The translations under genes and the position numbers were made by a program. Below, piece after piece: positions 61,883 through 64,000 of a DNA stretch of 64,000 nucleotides. Below the pieces are notes generated by a model. That model was given only the letters and a program-made list of their open reading frames with translations, did no database searches and had not been told where the DNA came from. The stretch comes from Leyella stercorea (GTDB taxonomy: Bacteria > Bacteroidota > Bacteroidia > Bacteroidales > Bacteroidaceae). Location: the NCBI RefSeq assembly GCF_021531655.1, contig NZ_JADYUF010000007.1:1-64000 (forward strand), given 5' to 3'. How positions within the stretch are numbered: the stretch's first letter is position 1; the number at the start of each line of letters is the position of its first letter.

Positions 61883-61910
61883 AATGTTAATCTTTAAATT
61901 AGTTTCTAAT

Positions 61911-61919
61911 TATAAATAT
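61911..61919 (-). promoter_or_regulatory. Phage upstream motif, 28 bases ahead of the 153-aa gene
   Basis: TATAAATAT on the plus strand. Confidence 0.5.
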
Positions 61920-61978
61920 CATCAAGTTTTCAAAAGTCCGAAGAAAAAAGTAAAAAATATTTAAAATGTGTGTTTTGT

Positions 61979-62344
61979 TTACTTATTCCAAAAATCATCA
62001 ACGATGTCATATACTGCCAATGCCTTGTCATAGTTTAGTGATTCAAGCTTTTTCATAAAAACGTCTTTGTCGACCTCCCATTTATCATCAAGTCTGCTGT
62101 AATTGATTCCATCCATACATTCTGAAACAATAGAATTGATTAGGTTAGCCTCCTTAATCTCCTTTGTCTGATAACCCTCATAACCGTTGACTGTCTCATC
62201 GCCCAAACAGTAACCGTTGAACACGTCATACATCAAATTCCACTCGTCTGAAGTAAACATATCCTTTACCTCGTTCTTTACCTCATTACTTACTGTCAGT
62301 GTTTCTGCGTTGTTAACAAAAGTAAAAATTCCAAATTTTCTCAT
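61979..62344 (-). CDS. Phage protein of unknown function, 121 aa
   Basis: Not recognised. Acidic helical protein: MFTSDEWNLMYDVFNGYCLG, EIKEANLINSIVSECMDGI, then DKALAVYDIVDDFW. The pattern is reminiscent of short host-takeover or anti-defence-type proteins in size and charge only; no family can be named. The upstream 200 bases are A/T-rich with no clear motif. Confidence 0.55.
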   Translation of the reverse strand: MRKFGIFTFVNNAETLTVSNEVKNEVKDMFTSDEWNLMYDVFNGYCLGDETVNGYEGYQTKEIKEANLINSIVSECMDGINYSRLDDKWEVDKDVFMKKLESLNYDKALAVYDIVDDFWNK

Positions 62345-62552
62345 AATTTTAATTTTTTAAATTTTAATTAATTTTTGTTTTGAAGAGTAAAAAGTGTTTT
62401 CCAAAACCCCTTGCTTAGTTTTCACACTGCAAATATACCGCTAAAAACCACTAAGTTGTATACTTTTTCAGTTAAAATTTGTTAAGCTATGAAACTTTTT
62501 TTAAGTTAAAAATAGATTAATTTTTAGTTAACCCATTTTTAACTGTCAAAAT

Positions 62553-64000
62553 TCACGCAACATACTGAGGTTCAAGGGTATAAGCAATACAAAGGTTATT
62601 GATGTATGCCTTCTTGTCATCTGAAAGATTTGGGTGCTCTGCAATGAATGTCAGCAAGGTATTTTTAATCTCATCAAGGTTCATTGACTCAAAATCCTTG
62701 TGAGTCGGAAGTATTACGTTATCCTCATAGTTCTTATTATTGTCCACCTTGCTTGTTTCATCATCACAATTAACAACTTTAGGTTTGCCAAGAATACCCC
62801 ACATTTTCATTTCACTACTCATCAATGATTTTGGTGAACGTGTTGAGAATACCTTGCGCCAATAGTTGTATTTTCCTTTTGATAGGGTTTGAAATACTCT
62901 CTTGAAGTCATTGAACTGCATTTCATTTATAAGACCTTTCTCAAGTGCTGACCTAACTGCCTTGCACATATCTTCCATATAGGCAATAACGCTATGAATG
63001 TTCTTTGCTTCAATCTCCTTGTATTCATCAAGTACATCACGCATAAGATGTGAACCTTGTTTCATTGTCAAATGAAGTTTGATGTACTCCCATACCTTTG
63101 GATTGTTAGTGTCGGGATTTGTGTACGTCTTATTTGCCGTTTGTGGCTGCACCGGAGCGACTTTCTTGTCATCGGTGGTATAGTTGTCCACCTGTGACGT
63201 TTTAACGGCTGTATCAACGTTATTTGATGCCTTTTCAGCGGCGGCGCAATTTGGGGTTATAATACAACGTTCTGAGATGGTATCACTTGAGTCTGATATG
63301 ATGTTTGAGTTACACGCAATGAAGGAATAAACATTATTCTTGAATGATAGTATTCCAAAGCTGCCTGTTTGATTGACTGAGACATTGATTTGTTCCTTGC
63401 CAAGTGAGATGTATTGTTTCACTTGATGATATCCGTCTGATACGTTTTTAGAGTCATTGAGATTCTCATATTCAGTGAAAAGATATTCCGTGATAACGTT
63501 TGATGTCTTTCCGTATATCGGTTGAAGTTTACCCCAAATTTCAAAATTATCATTGTTTGAAAGATTCTCATTGTTTGAGATTGTATCGCTTGAATTGTTC
63601 ATTGTCATATCACTTGAGTTTGAATCATTTAAAATTTCATTATCTTGTTCAACGTCGGATGAACTATTAATTTCATCCTCTGTTTCACTTACTACTGTAA
63701 ATTTTCCATTGATGAATTTTACAGTTGTATTGTCATTCTCATCCTCTGAGATTATATCATTTCCAAAGATTGAAAATTCCAATTCATTTTTACTTGAGTC
63801 TGAATCTGAGATATTCTCATTGCTTGAGATTTCATTGTCCGTTGAAACAAATGAATCAACATCAAGGAATGGTAAATCAGATGGAATTTCATCATTGAGA
63901 ATTTCATTTTCTTTTAATATCTCAAGATTATCTTCAGTTATAATTTCTTTTTCATTATGGTCCTTAATATTATATCCTTCAGTAGTATCATTTTTATCAT
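62553..64000 (-). CDS. Acidic Ser/Asn-rich phage protein (partial, start beyond the right edge)
   Basis: The frame ending at 62553 is open to the right edge (482 codons visible); TTG at 63782 is not the start, because sensible acidic sequence (NEISSNENISDSDSSKNE) continues upstream in the same frame. About 170 residues on the N-terminal side are low-complexity Ser/Asn/Asp/Glu. The C-terminal 200 residues are folded and helical: KVWEYIKLHLTMKQGSHLMRDVLDEYKEIEAKNIHSVIAYMEDMCKAVRSALEKGLI, then FKRVFQTLSKGKYNYWRKVF. No family is recognised; a role in replication or early control is possible from its place. Confidence 0.6.
   Translation of the reverse strand, partial: DKNDTTEGYNIKDHNEKEIITEDNLEILKENEILNDEIPSDLPFLDVDSFVSTDNEISSNENISDSDSSKNELEFSIFGNDIISEDENDNTTVKFINGKFTVVSETEDEINSSSDVEQDNEILNDSNSSDMTMNNSSDTISNNENLSNNDNFEIWGKLQPIYGKTSNVITEYLFTEYENLNDSKNVSDGYHQVKQYISLGKEQINVSVNQTGSFGILSFKNNVYSFIACNSNIISDSSDTISERCIITPNCAAAEKASNNVDTAVKTSQVDNYTTDDKKVAPVQPQTANKTYTNPDTNNPKVWEYIKLHLTMKQGSHLMRDVLDEYKEIEAKNIHSVIAYMEDMCKAVRSALEKGLINEMQFNDFKRVFQTLSKGKYNYWRKVFSTRSPKSLMSSEMKMWGILGKPKVVNCDDETSKVDNNKNYEDNVILPTHKDFESMNLDEIKNTLLTFIAEHPNLSDDKKAYINNLCIAYTLEPQYVA

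Larger units (their letters stand above)
42006..64000 (-). mobile_element. Prophage of HK97-like siphovirus type (left end; right end beyond the window)
   Basis: Terminase, portal, protease, capsid, connector, tail tube, tape measure and tail genes occur in canonical order on one strand, and base composition changes sharply to A/T-rich at about 42,006. The left boundary is placed between the terminator at 42005 and the first phage gene at 42464. Integrase, repressor, replication and endolysin genes are not in view, so completeness cannot be judged. Confidence 0.95.

Overview
The window looks like a chromosome segment of a Bacteroidales bacterium, most likely Prevotella or a close relative. 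The evidence is the Bacteroidetes-type promoters (TTTG, about 19 bases, TAnnTTTG) ahead of many genes, start sites without Shine-Dalgarno sequences, a complex I operon with a fused nuoCD and no nuoEFG, DUF4143 ATPases, a clostripain-type lipoprotein, and several repeat families typical of that group. No rRNA or tRNA gene was recognised.

Layout. 1-290 is the tail of an insertion sequence. 316-8396 holds a secreted thioredoxin-like protein, an AEC-family carrier, valS and a C11 peptidase. 8551-19634 is an accessory region: a probable Panacea-type toxin-antitoxin pair, a short terminated transcript, a broken DUF6261 gene, small secreted proteins, a zinc-ribbon/nuclease protein, a RES-domain protein, a wrecked integrase, a CRISPR array (8 repeats, no cas genes) and a DUF4143 ATPase. 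19786-22463 carries a three-gene overlapping cluster, an SDR oxidoreductase and a Crp/Fnr regulator. 22748-33029 is the complete nuoA-B-CD-H-I-J-K-L-M-N operon on the minus strand. 33297-41909 has an MFS transporter/aldolase pair, small membrane proteins, a two-gene lysine exporter (lysO), fhs and a serine hydrolase.

From about 42,006 to the right edge is a tailed-phage prophage of HK97/siphovirus type, all on the minus strand. Read in transcription order it runs: unknown early proteins, NUMOD/HNH-like protein, small terminase, large terminase, portal, coiled-coil protein, protease, capsid, connectors, tail tube, tail chaperones with a probable -1 frameshift, tape measure, two large tail proteins and a holin-like protein. 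Its integrase and lysogeny genes are not in view. The element carries a recurrent motif (TATAAATAT on the plus strand) about 13-45 bases ahead of its gene starts that I did not notice in the host part.

The features most worth following up are this phage motif, the frameshift, the FAM3/ILEI-like domain in the tail protein, two intergenic arrays of 22-bp repeats, the 33-bp palindromic repeats ahead of the ATPase, and the cluster of nuclease/toxin-like genes between 8.9 and 16.2 kb.
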